From Pleurodeles waltl (lineage: Eukaryota > Chordata > Amphibia > Caudata > Salamandridae), in assembly GCF_031143425.1 (NCBI RefSeq), contig NC_090451.1, positions 347,642,339 to 347,706,338 of the forward strand: a stretch of 64,000 bases of DNA, given 5' to 3'. A program made the translations under genes and the position numbers. Below, one piece after another: positions 1 to 12,829 of the stretch; within the stretch, counting starts at the first letter, position 1, and each line of letters starts with the position of its first letter. Under the pieces are notes generated by a model. It worked only from the letters and a program-made list of their open reading frames with translations. It had not been told where the DNA came from and did not search any database.

Positions 1-389
1 TCGGGGACTCCTTGCTAGAGAGGAACTGGATGGTTTTCTTTGACATCCAAGACGCACACCTTACAATTTTGGTACAGCCTTCATACAGGAAATGTTTACA
101 GTTTCAGTGAGGAAACACTTTTTTCCAACTAAAAAATCTTCTGTTTGATCTCTTTTTGGCTTCTTGGTGTCTCACCAAAGTAGTAAGACCTGTCAGTACT
201 CATTTGAGAAGTACTAATAGTAGCAACACCAAGTCTGTATGAATTTGTATTTTTAAAAACATGTGCACCATCCAAGACTGGATCTGGCAAAGACAATTAT
301 GCAGCTTATTTAATGTACTAAGGGCTTGATGGTCAATGCAGCAGATTGGTTGGGTATCATTTGCATATGTAAATCTAGCATAGCCATGT

Positions 390-940
390 CATGGCATCAG
401 TATGGATAAGGGGAGAACATACATGATAAAAGGAAGCAGTGAGAGGGAAAAACTCTGGAGAATCCTCAGTAACGGACTCCTTAGACATATTTTTCCGAGC
501 TTTGTCCAGGAAGGACTTAAACCATTCTAGTAGGGCCCCAGTCAACACTATTTTTCCCAAACAGGCAATAAATATATATTTTGGGTCTAAAATATTTAAG
601 GCGGCCGACAGGTCGAGTAAGATCAGCCTGCCGAACCTCCCTCATTCAGGATTTTCCTTACCTCCCCTGAACCACAGTACAGTGGTATTTCAATGTTTAG
701 CGTGGGATGAAATCCAAATTTCCAGGCACCCAGTAAATTGTTTGTTTCCAGATACTGCAAGAATTACTTAGGTACAACTTTCATGATAAGTCCGTCCTTC
801 ACGGGCAGTAATAAACCTGTAGTAGGTGACATCTTTCACATCATAATTCTCTTTCTGCAAGAGAGGCATCACAATGCCTCTTTTCCAGCACAAGGAAACA
901 GTCCTACAGTGTTGTCAAAGTCATTTTAAGACATTGCTGG
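390..940 (-). pseudogene. L2/CR1-type LINE reverse transcriptase remnant
   Basis: Read on the minus strand, this stretch holds decayed pieces of a LINE reverse transcriptase. Around 600-635 it reads ILLDLSAA, the conserved RT block that holds the first catalytic aspartate in L2/CR1 elements. An FGFHP-like block lies upstream (near 700-720), and LTGALLEWFKSFL lies downstream (near 490-550), matching the usual 'GI-x-ALxWxxSFLSGR' segment. The same blocks occur in order in the better-preserved L2-type LINE at 61.5-64 kb. Frameshifts and stops separate them, so nothing functional is encoded. Only the central RT is recognisable; the ends are approximate. Confidence 0.7.
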
Positions 941-1974
941 ACTGTCTTGTCAGGACCTGGCACAAAATGGCGCAATATGCACACAGGGCAAGGGCCCAAT
1001 GTGGAGCTCAATTTTCTTCTCTTCATACGGTTTCTTTGGCTCCCTCTTCTGGTGTTCAAACAGGGATCAAGAGATGTGTGCTCCAGCTATGAACAGAAAT
1101 AGCTTAAGAGGTTGAGTTGATGTATATGTTAAAGCAACATCAGTGTAAATCCTGAAGGCACACACAAAGATGTCAAATTCTAAATATATTTAGGGAGAAG
1201 TATTTTGTACAAATGCACTAAAGAGTATAAGAAAAGCAGAAGTATGCTGCCAAAAATCCAAGGTCATTCCTCGCTAAGTAACCATGAGTTAATAAACTGG
1301 TTTGCTGATTCCCGTAATGTGTACAAACTGGCAGGAGCTATCTTTTTAATCTTACCACGCTCCCTGAAAATGAGACTGTAAAGTGGCTAAAGATAACACA
1401 TCTTGGCACCATTTGCACCTGCGCGATTGCACCATCTGCCTCTGTGGTCATTTGGATGGTATGGTGACAAGAGATAGTCATTTTTGAACAACTACAAATC
1501 AGCACATTCTGACCCACATAGCAGAAGTGGTAGAGCTGACGGTTTTAATGTAATCATCAAAATAAGACATTTTGGAAGATATTATTTTTAATAAATCCAT
1601 TTTAAAGACAGTGATTCAATTACACTAGCACTCTGGCAAACTTTTATGTTTTTAAATAAAAAAAATCTACATATAGTTATAAAAAAATGCACTTTCTTCT
1701 TTTTGCTGAGTCAGCATACTTCTTCATAATCTGACACAAAATACTAGATTTGAGATCTAGAGAAGGGAAAGGGGTGTGCTGCAACCTTTACCACTTCTTT
1801 CCACTTGTCAAAAAGTAAAAGATTGATTTAGCTAAAAAGGTAAACTCCAATTCTCACAAGCAAAACATAACAGTTAAACCATGCTAAAACTAAAAGAAAA
1901 TAATAAAATAAATCTCTCAATTTTTGTAGATGGAATTTTATTTTGACCCTTGGTCCACAATATTTTTCCAATAT
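941..1974. other. AT-rich DNA, nothing recognised
   Basis: AT-rich sequence with only short chance reading frames. I see no conserved protein motif, tandem repeat or RNA gene here. Confidence 0.6.
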
Positions 1975-2480
1975 ATTACCTAGTGGTGCTCGCCACTAGG
2001 TAGTTGTAGTTAGGCACATATTTCCATAGAAAGTGACTTTTTTGACTTGCCTATATCTTTGGCACCGTTTGATGAATCTTCACGAAACTTTACAAAACAA
2101 AGTGCCTGACGAATCTTGTTGCGCATGAAAAAGTGGGGATCAAAAGAGATGTGTTAATTCCCATAGGACCTTTACACACGACTACAGCCCAAACCACTTG
2201 ACAGAAATAAACCACATTTGGCAGAAAGCTATCTTTCAGTATGCAGATTACGCTTTCACTTATTTGGTGTAAATCCATTAAGCAGTTCTTGAGAAATGTA
2301 AAGAAAGGCAAATTTATACATTTCTGGTTGCAATTCCTTCACAAGTAATGACGAGCCAGTGCAGGGAAGTGAACAGCTTTGATTGGCTGCCAACACATCA
2401 ACCAGGAAGTGATTGCAGTCATCTTGGAACTCAGCTTGAGACTTAACTTCAGTTGAGTCCCACAAAAAAAGTTAAAAACA
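1975..2480 (+). repeat. Dispersed repeat with terminal hairpin (relative at 31.1 kb)
   Basis: It starts with a short hairpin, CCTAGTGG...CCACTAGG (about 1979-2000), then runs into GGTAGTTGTAGTTAGG, a 'cat(g/a)TTTCCA...TTTTTTGACTTGCCTAT' segment and an 'ATCTTCACGAAA' stretch. The same string of blocks recurs in the same order at about 31,105-31,210. A related 'ctagtgacccccactagg ... atcttcacaaaatgtt' stretch lies near 28,015-28,080. It is therefore a dispersed repeat of unknown class. No coding capacity was seen, and the 3' end is not defined. Confidence 0.55.
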
Positions 2481-2689
2481 AATGACAAGGGCCCAGGGTA
2501 GAGTCACCCTGACCCCTTAGATCAGTTTTGGGGTTTCAGAGGGATTCCCAGAGCAAAACAAAAATACATATTTTTTTTAAATTTTACCACAAATTTGCAA
2601 CAACATTGCAAATTCGGGTACAAAGTAAAAAATAAAAGTGCAGTCTCTCATGCTTGTTTTTTACAAGTCCCTGCTCACAACTTCTATGA

Positions 2690-3260
2690 GGGCCGTGCCC
2701 GGCCCCCCAGCAGCCCAGGGACCAGCACCTCCCCAGGGCAGTGGGGGCCCACCACCTCCCCGGAGCACATACTTTGAAAGTGATGCAGGAGGGCTGCCCC
2801 AGAGCACTTAGATTAAAAGTGATGGGGGGGACGTGACCCCCCCACAGCCCCGGTGACCGCCACCTCCCTGGGGCTTTCAAGAAAATGTACACAGGGGGCC
2901 ACCCGACCCCCTGCAACCAGGCGACTGGCATCTCCCAGGGCTTTTAACAAAGACGGTGGGTAGTGCCGCCCAGCCCCCTGCAGCCGCAGGGATAGCCACC
3001 TCCTAGGGGCTACTATAAAAAAGTTAAGGGGTCCATTTTGGACCCCAGGCCCAGGGACCACCACCTCGACAGAGCTACTAATGTAGGAGGGGTGCCACAC
3101 GCCCCCCCTCAAGGAGCCACTGATGGCCCTGTAGATCACCACCCCTCACGGCAGGCTACTGTTATGTCCTGGGGTGTCCAACCCCAGGAGTCATCCCACA
3201 GGTCTGGCTCCTGTTATGTCCTGGGGTGTTCACCCCCAGGACATAGCAGTTTGCTTTAAC
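2690..3260. repeat. GC-rich degenerate tandem repeats with hairpin
   Basis: Roughly 75-bp units recur, each with an '(a/c)CCACCTCC(c/t)(t/g)GGGGC' core, an A-rich spacer and a run of C's. The block ends at about 3160-3255 with two copies of CTGTTATGTCCTGGGGTG. The second copy forms a hairpin with CACCCCCAGGACATA. A related hairpin (GTGTCCTGGG...CCTGGGACAC) lies at about 28,207-28,240. The long frames here are GC-driven and not conserved, so I do not call genes. Confidence 0.55.
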
Positions 3261-3494
3261 TTGGTGCCAGCTTTTACAACTGCCACCAAGGTAGAGCAAA
3301 CGCCACTCTGAGGGAGCGAGAGCTGCGAAACAGCTCTCGCTTGTGCACAGCGGAGGTTTCTTTTGTTCTCCTGCCCACAGGGATGCTTTTGGAGACAGGG
3401 AACTGCATCTTTAGCAGCTCCCTGTCTACAAAAGAAAAGTCAGCTCCCGCAGGAGGCAGATAGCCTGCTGGGACAGCGGGGGCCTTGAGGCTCC

Positions 3495-4060
3495 CCCTGT
3501 GGTCCCCACACACTGAGTGATGGCCAGGCCCTCGGGGATGGGGTCCCTGGGACTGAAATCAGCTGGGGAAGGGCCTCCTCCCACAAATGCAAAAAAAAAA
3601 CTAAAAAGGTGAATCCTGGACTCGAGGGAAAGGGTCCCCTGGGCAAAACTTGGCTAGGGAGGGAGACCACGTGGCACCTCCGCCCACAAATTAAAAAACA
3701 AAATGGAGTTCCCAGTGCCGAAAACGGCTGGTGGAGAGGGGCAGCATGGTCCCCCTTCCCCAAACATTAAACAAATTAAAAGGTGAGGTCAGGTCCCTGG
3801 GGATGGGATTCCCAGGCCTGAAACTGGCCAGGGTAGGGGGGCCATTCAGTCCCCCTCCTTTAAAAAAACATTTATATTTGGGGGATGCAGTCCCTGGGGC
3901 TGAGATTGGCCTGATGAGGGGGGCTGCGGGGCCCTTCTCCCCCTCAAAAAAAAAAATCCTTATTTAAGCCAGGGGATGGGGTCCCCAGGGCTAAGATTGG
4001 CGTGGTGTGCCCAAAAAAATGAAAAATTAGAAGGCCGGGCCCCAAAGTATGTTTTCTTGG
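3495..4060. repeat. About 90-bp degenerate tandem units (GGGGATGGGGTCCC type)
   Basis: Successive units contain 'GGGGATGGG(g/a)T(t/c)CC(c/t)(a/t)GG(g/c)(c/a)(c/t)(g/t)(a/g)A', then 'gcc(a/t)g(a/g)(t/g)(g/a)aGGGGGG', then C- and A-runs. At least five units can be followed. The same family reappears at 26,980-27,240, and a reverse-complement-like relative at 28,100-28,320. Confidence 0.5.
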
Positions 4061-4084
4061 GGCCAGAATTGGCATGGGGAAGGG

Positions 4085-5065
4085 CCTGGCCGCAGACCAG
4101 GCACTGCAGACAACCCCCACTGTGCACAGCCTAAGGCTGTGCACAGCATGGGGTTGGTTGGTTATAGAGGTCGGCAGTAGGGCCAGGGGTTGCTGCCAAC
4201 CCCTGCTGCACATGTCCAAAAGCCACGTGAAGCGCGGAGTTGGGTGGCTATTGGCCACTGTGCACAGCCAAAAACTATACACAGCACAGCACAGGGTTTG
4301 GTGGCAACAGAGGCTGCAGACCAGGCCCTACAGATAACCCCCACGGCCCTGCGGCCAACTGCAGCTGCACAGAACGGAATTGGGTGATAATAGGGGTTGG
4401 CTGTAGGGCCTGGCTACAGCCAACCCCTGATGCACATGGCAGAATGCTGTGTGCAGTGCGGGGCTGGGTGGCTATAAGGGTTGGGTGTCAATAGACCAGG
4501 CCCTGTGGCCAACCCCCACGGCACATGGCTGAAGGCTGTTTGCAGTGCACGTTGGGTGGCTACAGGGGTTGGGTGTTTATAGGGGTTGGCCATAGGGCCT
4601 GGTCTGCAGCCAACCCCGCAGCACACTGCCAAAAGCTGTTCTCAGCATGGGGTTGGGTGGCTATGGGGGTTGGCCACAGGACCTGGTTGCAGGCTACTCG
4701 CACCCAAATGCGGGGTTTGGGTGGAGATATGGGTTAGCCACATGACCTGGCCACAGTAAAGGTCCTGCAGAAAACCTTTGCCATGCGTGCTAGTGGTTGG
4801 ATTAATGTATGGTGTGTGTCACTGCAGGGTTAGGTGGCTATTGGCGCTGGCCAAAGGGCCTGGCTACAGACCAGGCCTTGCAGACAATCCCCACTGTGCA
4901 AGGCTTTGGGTGGCAATAGGGGTTCGCCATTGGTTTTGGATGCAGGCCAGGCCCTGCAGTCAATTGCAGGTGCGTACGGACAAAGGCCGTGCACAGCGTA
5001 GGGTTGGGTGGTTATGGTGGTTGGCTGTAGGGCCTGTCTGCAGGCCAGACCCTGCCTTTAACCCC
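4085..5065. repeat. Degenerate minisatellite around GGGTTGGGTGGCTAT
   Basis: The core GGGTTGGGTGGCTAT(a/g)GGGGTTGGCC recurs about nine times (near 4230, 4380, 4460, 4550, 4650, 4717, 4830, 4905 and 5000) at spacings of about 70-150 bp. Between cores lie 'CAGGCCCTGCAG.CAACCCC' and a short GTGCACAG-type inverted motif. A single related stretch is at 26,395-26,630. No coding evidence. Confidence 0.65.
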
Positions 5066-5502
5066 CGATGCACAGGGCCAAACATCAAAATATTAATGAC
5101 GTCCTGATGTCTAAATTCAGGCTACGTAAACCATCACGTGATTTGCATTCTGCTTTTTTTTTTCTTTTACAAGAGACCCATCTTTTTTTCTATTGCTAAA
5201 TGTGGAACTCCTTACCATTACATCTGTGTGCAGTCATTACTTTCTCACACACCTATTTGATTAAGCAAGAGATAAAGTTATGCTGCTGAGCTCCTAGAAA
5301 CTTTAGTCCCCATGCGCTACACAAAATTATATTACATAACATACCATAAAAAAAATAACATACCTCTGACTGCACCAACATGTGGTACTGCTGCAGGCAT
5401 GGAAAAATAACAAAACATGATGCAAAGTATACTTTGATATGTGTCCATTTAAGCTTTACAATAAAAAAGAGAGAGTTTGTTAATAATCTGGAAAAATCCA
5501 TT
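5066..5502. other. Short AT-rich gap
   Basis: AT-rich sequence between the minisatellite and the MITE. Nothing was recognised in it. The last three bases (ATT, 5500-5502) form the left target-site copy of the MITE. Confidence 0.5.
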
Positions 5503-6034
5503 GGGGCAGATTTGAGAGCCCCTAACGCCTCCTTGTGCCACATTAGATTCATTTTTTTTATGCTAATGTGGCCCAAACGAGGCCAAAATCGCCATGCCAA
5601 ATTTAAAAAAAGTGGAGCAATGCATGCATTGCTCCACTTTGTAACACTTTGCGCTACATTATGCTTGTGCCAGGCATAATGTATGCAAAGGAGGCATTCT
5701 CCCGTTAGGGGGGGGCGAAAAAATTGTGCAAAGAAATCTATGAGGTTTCTTTGTGTAATATTTTTTGGCAATTTTAACGCCTGCTTAGAGCAGGTTCAAG
5801 AGGAGGCACACCATTAACTATAATGGGCCTCACTGGGCTTTGCAGGATTAGCATCAAAACCTTTTACGCTAATCCGGCACCGCTCCGAACGAGCATCAAC
5901 ATTTTTTACACTAGTTCACCTAACTACCGCCATGGTGCACGGTATCTTAGATCCAGCACACACATGGTGGCATTAGGGGGGCAAGAAAAGTGGCGCTGCA
6001 CTGGGTGCAGCACCACTTTTCTTAAATCAGGCCC
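5503..6034. mobile_element. 532-bp foldback MITE, TSD ATT
   Basis: The left end GGGGCAGATTTGAGA pairs with the right end, which reads GGGCCTGATTTAAGA on the opposite strand. The element is flanked by ATT at 5500-5502 and 6035-6037, a 3-bp duplication as expected for PIF/Harbinger-type insertions. Internal hairpins include GGAGCAATGCATGCATTGCTCC-like arms (5613-5638) and a GCATAATGTA repeat. It has no ORF and is a non-autonomous element. The termini resemble those of the MITE at 50,663-51,583 (GGGGCATATTTATAC), which suggests one broad family. Confidence 0.75.
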
Positions 6035-7566
6035 ATTATTTCTTGAAAAAAACTGTAAAACCTGGTGTAATCAAAAAGGTATGCAAGGAATAACCATGAA
6101 GACAAACTTCATTAGAACTGAAGTGTCAGGATAAAAACCGCATGCAGTTACTCACTGAGAGTTATCTAATCAGGAAGGTCATTCCAAATGTTTCTACTTA
6201 CGGTATTGTCCAAAGCAGAACATGAAAGTTGTCCAAAGCAAAATAATGGAAAAATCTGAGCAGAAAATGCAGGCGGGGGCACTCAAAGGAAAACTGCGAT
6301 AAAAAATAGAGAACATCAATAAAATTATTTTTACCATACTTTTTGTATACTTATTTAGAAGCAACTCAGGATAGAAAGTACCTTTTTAGAGAGTGAAGTG
6401 TAGATTTTAGACGCTGGCTCTAATACATCACTCTCTTTAGGCACTGAGTTTTGGGGTTTGAGAATTTGTGACTCACCAGGGTCAGTCTGCTCTCAACATT
6501 TTGACCTTAATTAACAGGTCATTTTTTGTCAACAGCCAGCACAAATGTATGCAAAGGTGGGCCATTATTTTTGGCTATCAGATCCACTAATGGGGCTCAT
6601 GTTGTGAGTAAAAGATCCTGAAAGTATCCAGTGTTCTGCTTGCATAGTCTCAGCACACACCAGTGCGCTCCAAGATGTAATGGCTTACGAACCGCTCCGC
6701 CCACTCATCCAGCACCCAGGGGGAAAAAATGTCTCAATCCAGTGCAAGGAGCCACTTGCTGACCCCCGACCTGCAGAAGAGTGAAGTCAACCCACCCAGA
6801 AAGGTACTGGTGCTCGCAGGTCTGCATGTGTAGCTGCCAGGGGTGGCTCCTATGCTACGGCGGAAAAGTGTTGTACCCCCCCACACCAGCAGCAGGAGCT
6901 ACAAAACCTTTATAGTGAAAACATTATAAACTCTGTTTATTATGTTTTTACTATAAAAGTGGGTGGGGCCACGAGAATGACCGGGACAGAGGGGTAGTGC
7001 ACAGCACTCCCCCTAAGTGCCCATGAATGTTTGGCCGGCCGTCTTAGGCCAGCCAAACATACATGCGCACTAGGCTCTCTCCAACCCGACACTGCGTTGC
7101 CGGGTTTGAGAGAGTAGGCAGAGGCTCTCAGTCTGCCTAGGAGCGTCCTGGCTGGGCCCTCCATCCAATCGTACTGCTGCTTTCATGCTGCCAGCAGCGT
7201 GAAAGCAGCTGTATGATTGAACGCAGGGCAGGCTGGGAGTCAGTGCCTGCAATGATGGAGTGGGGCAGAGTGGATGGAGCGGTGCAGAAAACAATTACGC
7301 TTTTTTTTGGGTCCCCCCACTTTCCCTGCCATGCGCCGCGCTGCCCTGGCCCTTTTTTCCTCCTGCTAGCCACGCCTGGTAGCTGCTCGCCGATCTGAGG
7401 ACTCTGATGTGAGAGCATGTTGTCGCCTGCACAGAAGACAGTTTGACACGAGGCAAAACACAGTTTGACACGAGGCATGATCCAGGTAAATAAACACTCC
7501 GATCAAAACACTCCTCCAAAATCAGCCCTCGTCTGAAATGACATTGACATCAAGTTTGGATGGTCT
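6035..7566. other. Gene-free repeat-like DNA with hairpins
   Basis: No gene was recognised. Two foldbacks stand out: TGTTTGGCCGGCC...GGCCAGCCAAACA (about 7028-7060) and a 24-bp arm pair around AATCGTACTGCTGCTTTC / GAAAGCAGCTGTATGATT (about 7170-7220). An 18-bp sequence, ACAGTTTGACACGAGGCA, is directly duplicated (about 7438-7475). The GC-rich 6830-7430 part is probably another non-autonomous repeat. Confidence 0.45.
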
Positions 7567-9270
7567 ATGAAGATCCAAAAATCAGTCTGCTCATTGACTC
7601 ACTACTCAGAAAAAGTGACAAAGATGTTTAACAGAACATTTTCTAAGAAGGCTGCCTCAGAGATTGAGATGTATATTGTAAAAGCACTGGGAGATATTTC
7701 GTACGGTGCTGAGATCTGGGGTTATGCAAACTGTAATATTTTAACATCAACAGAAAACAGATTTATTAGATCCCTTTTTGATCTCTCTAAGGGTACGCCA
7801 CTGGTCCTGATATATCTTTATTTGGTTTTCAAAATAATTTCTGGGAAAGCTGGGCTCCTGCCTTTGCTATATGGCACAGTATATGGACTTTTCCTGCTCT
7901 AGGAGCATATAGGGAACCCCTAAGGGACCTCCTGGCCTTACCTCGGACTCAGAAAATTCCATGGTCGGCACATGTTAGGACTATGCTTAGGAAGCTGGAG
8001 ATGGTGACGCTTTGGGTGGCACTGGAGAAACTTGGCTCCCTTTGTAAAATGACTATTAAATCAGCTTACTGGGGGCATATAGCTGCGGATCTGATTCGGA
8101 ACAGTGGGGGTTCTCTCACCCTGCAGTTTATGAATTTTAGAATCTTGCCAAAATATGAGGCAAAGATTGACAAGATTACTCCCCCTCTAGCTCAGAAATT
8201 GTTCCTTCATGTCAGGTTCTGGAGTCTCCCCACTAGAGCCTATTGTGTCAAATGGGCCAATGCGAAAAACGACACCGATGAGTGTCTGACGTGTAGAAGG
8301 ACGCCAGAAACCATATCACACTTTTTAATCTTTTGTCCAGGATATGGCCACAGAGAAGAAAATGGCTACTGCCATTATGTAGGACACAGGGTATAAGGAG
8401 GCATTTGGATGCACTTAGAACTCTAGGAACTGACAGCTCTAGGCTGGTGGTATTTGTCATCTCAAGGTGCGTGCTGTCAGCCTGGACCTGGCAATCGAAG
8501 TGCATCCAAGCATATGACATGGACCTGATATGATAGGCATTAGGAGAGATTCAGATAGTCGCCGCTCTGCAGCCTACGTGATCTATTAACCTATTATAAT
8601 GGTCTTTATTATATTGATTAATTGTTGCAAAAAAATCGAGTGGTGATAACTTGTTTCCTGTTTTTTTAATGTCACTTTACCCATTTAGTGGGAGGCCTCT
8701 GCCCAAGTTGCACCTTATTACACAATACCCTGGGGCACTGTGTTTACTATGCTGGGTTAAAGCTTATGGATTCAAATATGAACCATCTGATCTTGCGCCC
8801 CACAATGTAAATGTTTTTGACCCTTTGCAAAGGATTTGTTAGTTTTGATAATGGGAAGGCATGTAAGAGTCTTACTTTGTTGCTAGACACAGACTCAAGG
8901 GATTGTTCATTAAACTGCTTTTAAGAATTGTATGCGATTTTATGAGTTTTAAACAAGGAGAGCCCTGGAAATTTATTGAGGTCTGTGAACATATGGAATG
9001 GTGCTGGGAAGAGCTGGTGGGTCATCCGATTGCTGTGCCCATGTCCTACTACCTCAGGAACCAGCTTGAAATTAATGTTTCACTGCTACAACTGAGCCAT
9101 AGTGGCTCCTCATCCACTTTTTGTAATCTTTGATATGGTGAATGTGTTATGTGATGTGTGGGCTGTAAATATATAATGAGTCTGTATGGCTTGCTTATTC
9201 TTAAATGTGTAATGATGTTTTGTTATGTATTTGTAGTACTTTTATTATCTTGGCTGATCGGATAAAGTAA
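7567..9270 (+). pseudogene. 3' fragment of the same LINE family as the 54.7-60.8 kb element
   Basis: Plus-strand frames match the C-terminal part of the LINE ORF2 on the minus strand at 54.8-56 kb. Here it reads IVKALGDISYGAEIWGY (about 7675-7725), there IYVAKAQGAAFYGAEIWGF. Downstream, about 8200-8345, both contain 'VRFWSLPTR / FRFGTLPLK', then a CxxC-ETxxHF zinc-knuckle-like motif (CLTCRRTPETISHFLIFCPGY). The 3' end, near 9255, has CTGATCGGATAAAGTAAG, like CGATCGAATAAAGCTTA at the 3' end of the other copy. Frameshifts and stops interrupt it, and it is strongly 5'-truncated. It retains the last Cys of the knuckle, which the 54.8-kb copy has lost. Confidence 0.75.
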
Positions 9271-10753
9271 GACTGTCTGACTTGACAGAAAACGATGCAA
9301 AATCTTCCTTGATAATTACTATCCAGTGTATCCAGAACAAAAGGCGTTGTGCATGGCTTAGAGTCCTGGGGGTGTTACTGGGGCAAATTAGCCCAAATAC
9401 CCATAGGATGTTATCCAAAGCCCAATCTACAAAGATAACCAGTCCGTCATCAACATCTAATGCCTCCTTGAAGTAGACGTTAGCCAGGGAACATGTGCTT
9501 ATCTCTTCAGCACACCGCTAATGTGTGTGAATCTTTTGGGTTTGTCTAGGCAATAGAATATGTCATTGAAGTGTATGTTCCAGTGCAAACACTGTGCTAG
9601 ACAGTGCACGCTCACTTCTGCACCATGGTGTGAGGCTGGGCATCACAAAAGGCAGTCTGTGTGCCAGCGGAGGAAGGATACCACCAACTGCAGGCCACTT
9701 TCAGTTGATTTGGTTCCTCCTTGTGTAACACAACACTGCACATTTGATTGGTAAGCTGCACTGAATGACCAATTAGTAAACCTGGTCCCACAATTTCATG
9801 CATGCACGAAAACAAATTCTCATGGGTACTTTGTTAGATCGTAAAATATTACAATTGTGCGTGATTTTCTTTGCAAATCTACCTATAAAATCTATTAGTG
9901 TTTAGCCCACATACTTGGGTTTGAAAAGCTGTGGTTTAACATATGTCAGTTGGCCTCCTTTAAAAAAAACTTGGCGAAAAATCCCCTGAATAGGGGCATG
10001 CTGGTTCACTTGTGCTACATATGGTGGGATTTAAAACATTTCTAGGGCCACATTTCGCTTCTTGTCTAGATCTTCTTGCAAGTGCGCCTCCTGCTGAAGG
10101 TGTATTTTTTGTGAAGTTGAATTCTGAGTTCAATGAGGTGGATGAGATGGTTCATCAGTTAAATGCCTACTTTCAGGCGTACTACGTCATTTGTTTGGTC
10201 TTGAGAATCACTGGGATTATACTTCTTCTATATGGTAGGGTGATTGTGGCATTTCTCTCGTGGTAGGTTGTTGGTTCAAGAATTACATTTTTTTTTCTAC
10301 CTGCATCATTGTGAACACCTTTGAGTTCAGGTCATTCTTTGAATTCTAACATGATGACTAGTTGTTTTATTTTATTTTCAGAACTTCACAATCAATTCTA
10401 ACGTAAGGCAATGTTCTTACACTTTAATAAAATGTGATTTACTGGTATCACAAAATCACAAAAGAATATTTTTTGGGCCTATTATGTGCTTTGATCGATA
10501 AACTCCGTTGTGTTGTTAGCAGTGGAGAAGCTGTTGGCAAGATGAGCTTTGAAAGCGTTTGTGTTTATGTTGGAGCCTTCAAAGTGTGTTTTCATGTTTC
10601 AGTGTTGGTACTCAGTTGGACACAATTTATACTGCTTGCTGTTCATAGATCTGCAATTGTGGGCACAGTGTTTTTTTTTTAAAACGACAGCTTTATCACA
10701 TCGTTCATAACAACAAATATTTGCTAGTCTAGGGGTACAGTTTAATCCTTTCT
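9271..10753. other. AT-rich DNA, nothing recognised
   Basis: Only short reading frames. I see no motif or repeat that I can assign. Confidence 0.55.
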
Positions 10754-10960
10754 AGAATAACGTGTATTTGTAAAGCCCACGTTCACACTGAAGGGTATCT
10801 TGAAGCTGAATAACAGATGCCTACTGTTACCTACCAGTACTCATTTGATTGACTTCAGTAGAATGGAAGGCTGAGTTGACCTGCTAGGATGTAAACCTGT
10901 AAACATGAGGTGGAATACAGGCCTCTGCAGTGAAAACATTAGTCCATTGAGCCACCAGAC
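10754..10960 (-). mobile_element. tRNA-derived SINE (probable)
   Basis: On the minus strand the 5' end reads GGTGGCTCAATGG (10,944-10,956). This contains a perfect RNA polymerase III box A consensus (TGGCTCAATGG). About 45 bases later comes GGTTTACATCC, a decayed box B (GGTTCGAATCC). The body then carries 'CTTCCATTCTACTGAAGTC...AATGAGTACTGGTAGG' and ends near 10,754 with 'GGGCTTTACAAATACACGTTAT', a tail style that I associate with vertebrate SINEs. Only one copy is in this window, so the boundaries are approximate. Confidence 0.55.
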
Positions 10961-12829
10961 ACAGATGTAACCAAAGACTTAAAGTTCTTAGCCGAAGACA
11001 CATGCTGCCGCAATGCACCCCGAGATAAAATACTGTGTTACTGTTGAAATTCGATCACTATAGCATATACCTAGGCATCGGTCATTATTCGTTCCTGAAT
11101 ATTCTGCTGAACTGCGCTTTTTGACGATTACATTATGTTCTTCCTTTTTTGTTACTCTTTAGTTTGTTTCATGTGATGGCCCGATGTACGTCTTTATCCT
11201 TTTAAGAGGTTGTCTCAAGACGCAACTCATATCTGTCTTTAACGTAGGCCAGTGAATGTCTGCATGGCTACAATGGAGCTCTCTTAGTAAAAGACTTGAA
11301 TGATCTTTCAATGTATGTATATTGGTGACTGGTCAGTTTGATGTGGGTGATGAACATGTTACAGGAGTCAGGATCTCCTGTTCTTCCAATATTCAGTAAT
11401 TGCCAGGGACGTTATGAATCTTCTAGGGCTGTAGCTTCCATTGGTGTAAGAGGTGCCCTGCACCTGGGCCCAGTGAACCCTGTTTATTGCTATAATTCAA
11501 ACAGCAGCGGAGAGGAGGAGGGCATGCCCGTCCTTGCACTAGGGCCCATGACACACTGGCTTTATTGGCGTCTTCAGCATTTCTAACCTTATACAAATCA
11601 ATCCACATCACCCTCTCTGCCTCTCCTCGGCTCCATTCTCATCTCACTGAAGTGATCTTCATACTGGTCCCTCTGTAGATAGGCTAAGTATTGCTTAACT
11701 CAGTGACTTCATAGTCAGAGTCACAGTGAGCTCTTTGAATTCTTCTGAGATTCCCTTTGCCCTGAATATGAATACAGTATATGCCAATCACAATACAAAA
11801 CTGCAGCATCCATCTTATATTCTCAAATGTATATATTTTTATGGATATATATGTTAGGCTTTAGACTTCGGTGGGTAGGATAATGTGTCACAAATGTGAC
11901 AGATGTCTACTCCATTGCATTACAGATACATTATAACCTATGGCATTTTTAGAACAGTAGATAGGATATTTCTAAAATTTCAATGGAATGTCCTGTCCGC
12001 AATAGTTCCATGGCATGCCTGTTAATCATGCTCGTGGACGTGGGCTTTTTTCTGACTTTATTCAGTGAGCATTAATTAAAGGTATGTGCTTCAGTGCTTC
12101 TGTGCGGAGAGATCACGTTTTAACATGTATGTTGCAACTGTTTCAGCTCATAACAGTGTGATGCTTGACAGTCTTCTACGTAACAGTCATAGAAACATCT
12201 GGAGTCTACAAAGCCTTTTGCAGCTCAATATCTAGCACCATAAATATTCCATAGAAGGAGAATTTAGTTGAGCTGAGGAAAACATAACCTACTCTGAAAG
12301 CAAAGGGCAACTAATCTAGTCATTGTTTTAGGTGGTGAGTTATTGTATTTTGACTTATTAGACGAAAATCAACTATATGGATGGAAGACATTAGTCATAA
12401 CCTAGAAGTACTATGGAAACTTCAGACGGATAGTGCATACAAAACATATTTTAGTTCCACCTCTAATGTGAAGACATGTTTGGATATCTTTGTTATTACT
12501 TTTTTTTTTAAAGAGCATGCTTTAGTTTTTTCCAAATCATGAAGAATGTGTTGCACTGCTTAGTAATGCAGATGTTATGGCACTTAATTAGATTACAATG
12601 ATCAAACTGAACAAACTGCGCCATTATATTCAGAAAATCAATAAGTAATTTGAAGTCTTAAGTAGTCAAATATCAATCTTAAAGTATAGGTATGAAGGCA
12701 TATGGTATTTCTGTAGTGTGATCCTAGCGAAAGGAGCAGAGGAGCTCTGCACATTATCAAAGACTAGCATAAAGGCAACAAGTAATAGGAGAGGGAGCTG
12801 GGTTGTGGAATGTTAATGCCCTGTAATGT
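10961..12829. other. AT-rich DNA, nothing recognised
   Basis: No coding region or assignable repeat is visible. Both strands have frequent stops. Confidence 0.55.

Noticed and set aside
2584..3142. Overlapping 109-115-codon frames in the GC-rich repeats
   Set aside because: Present on both strands, repeat-derived, no domain.
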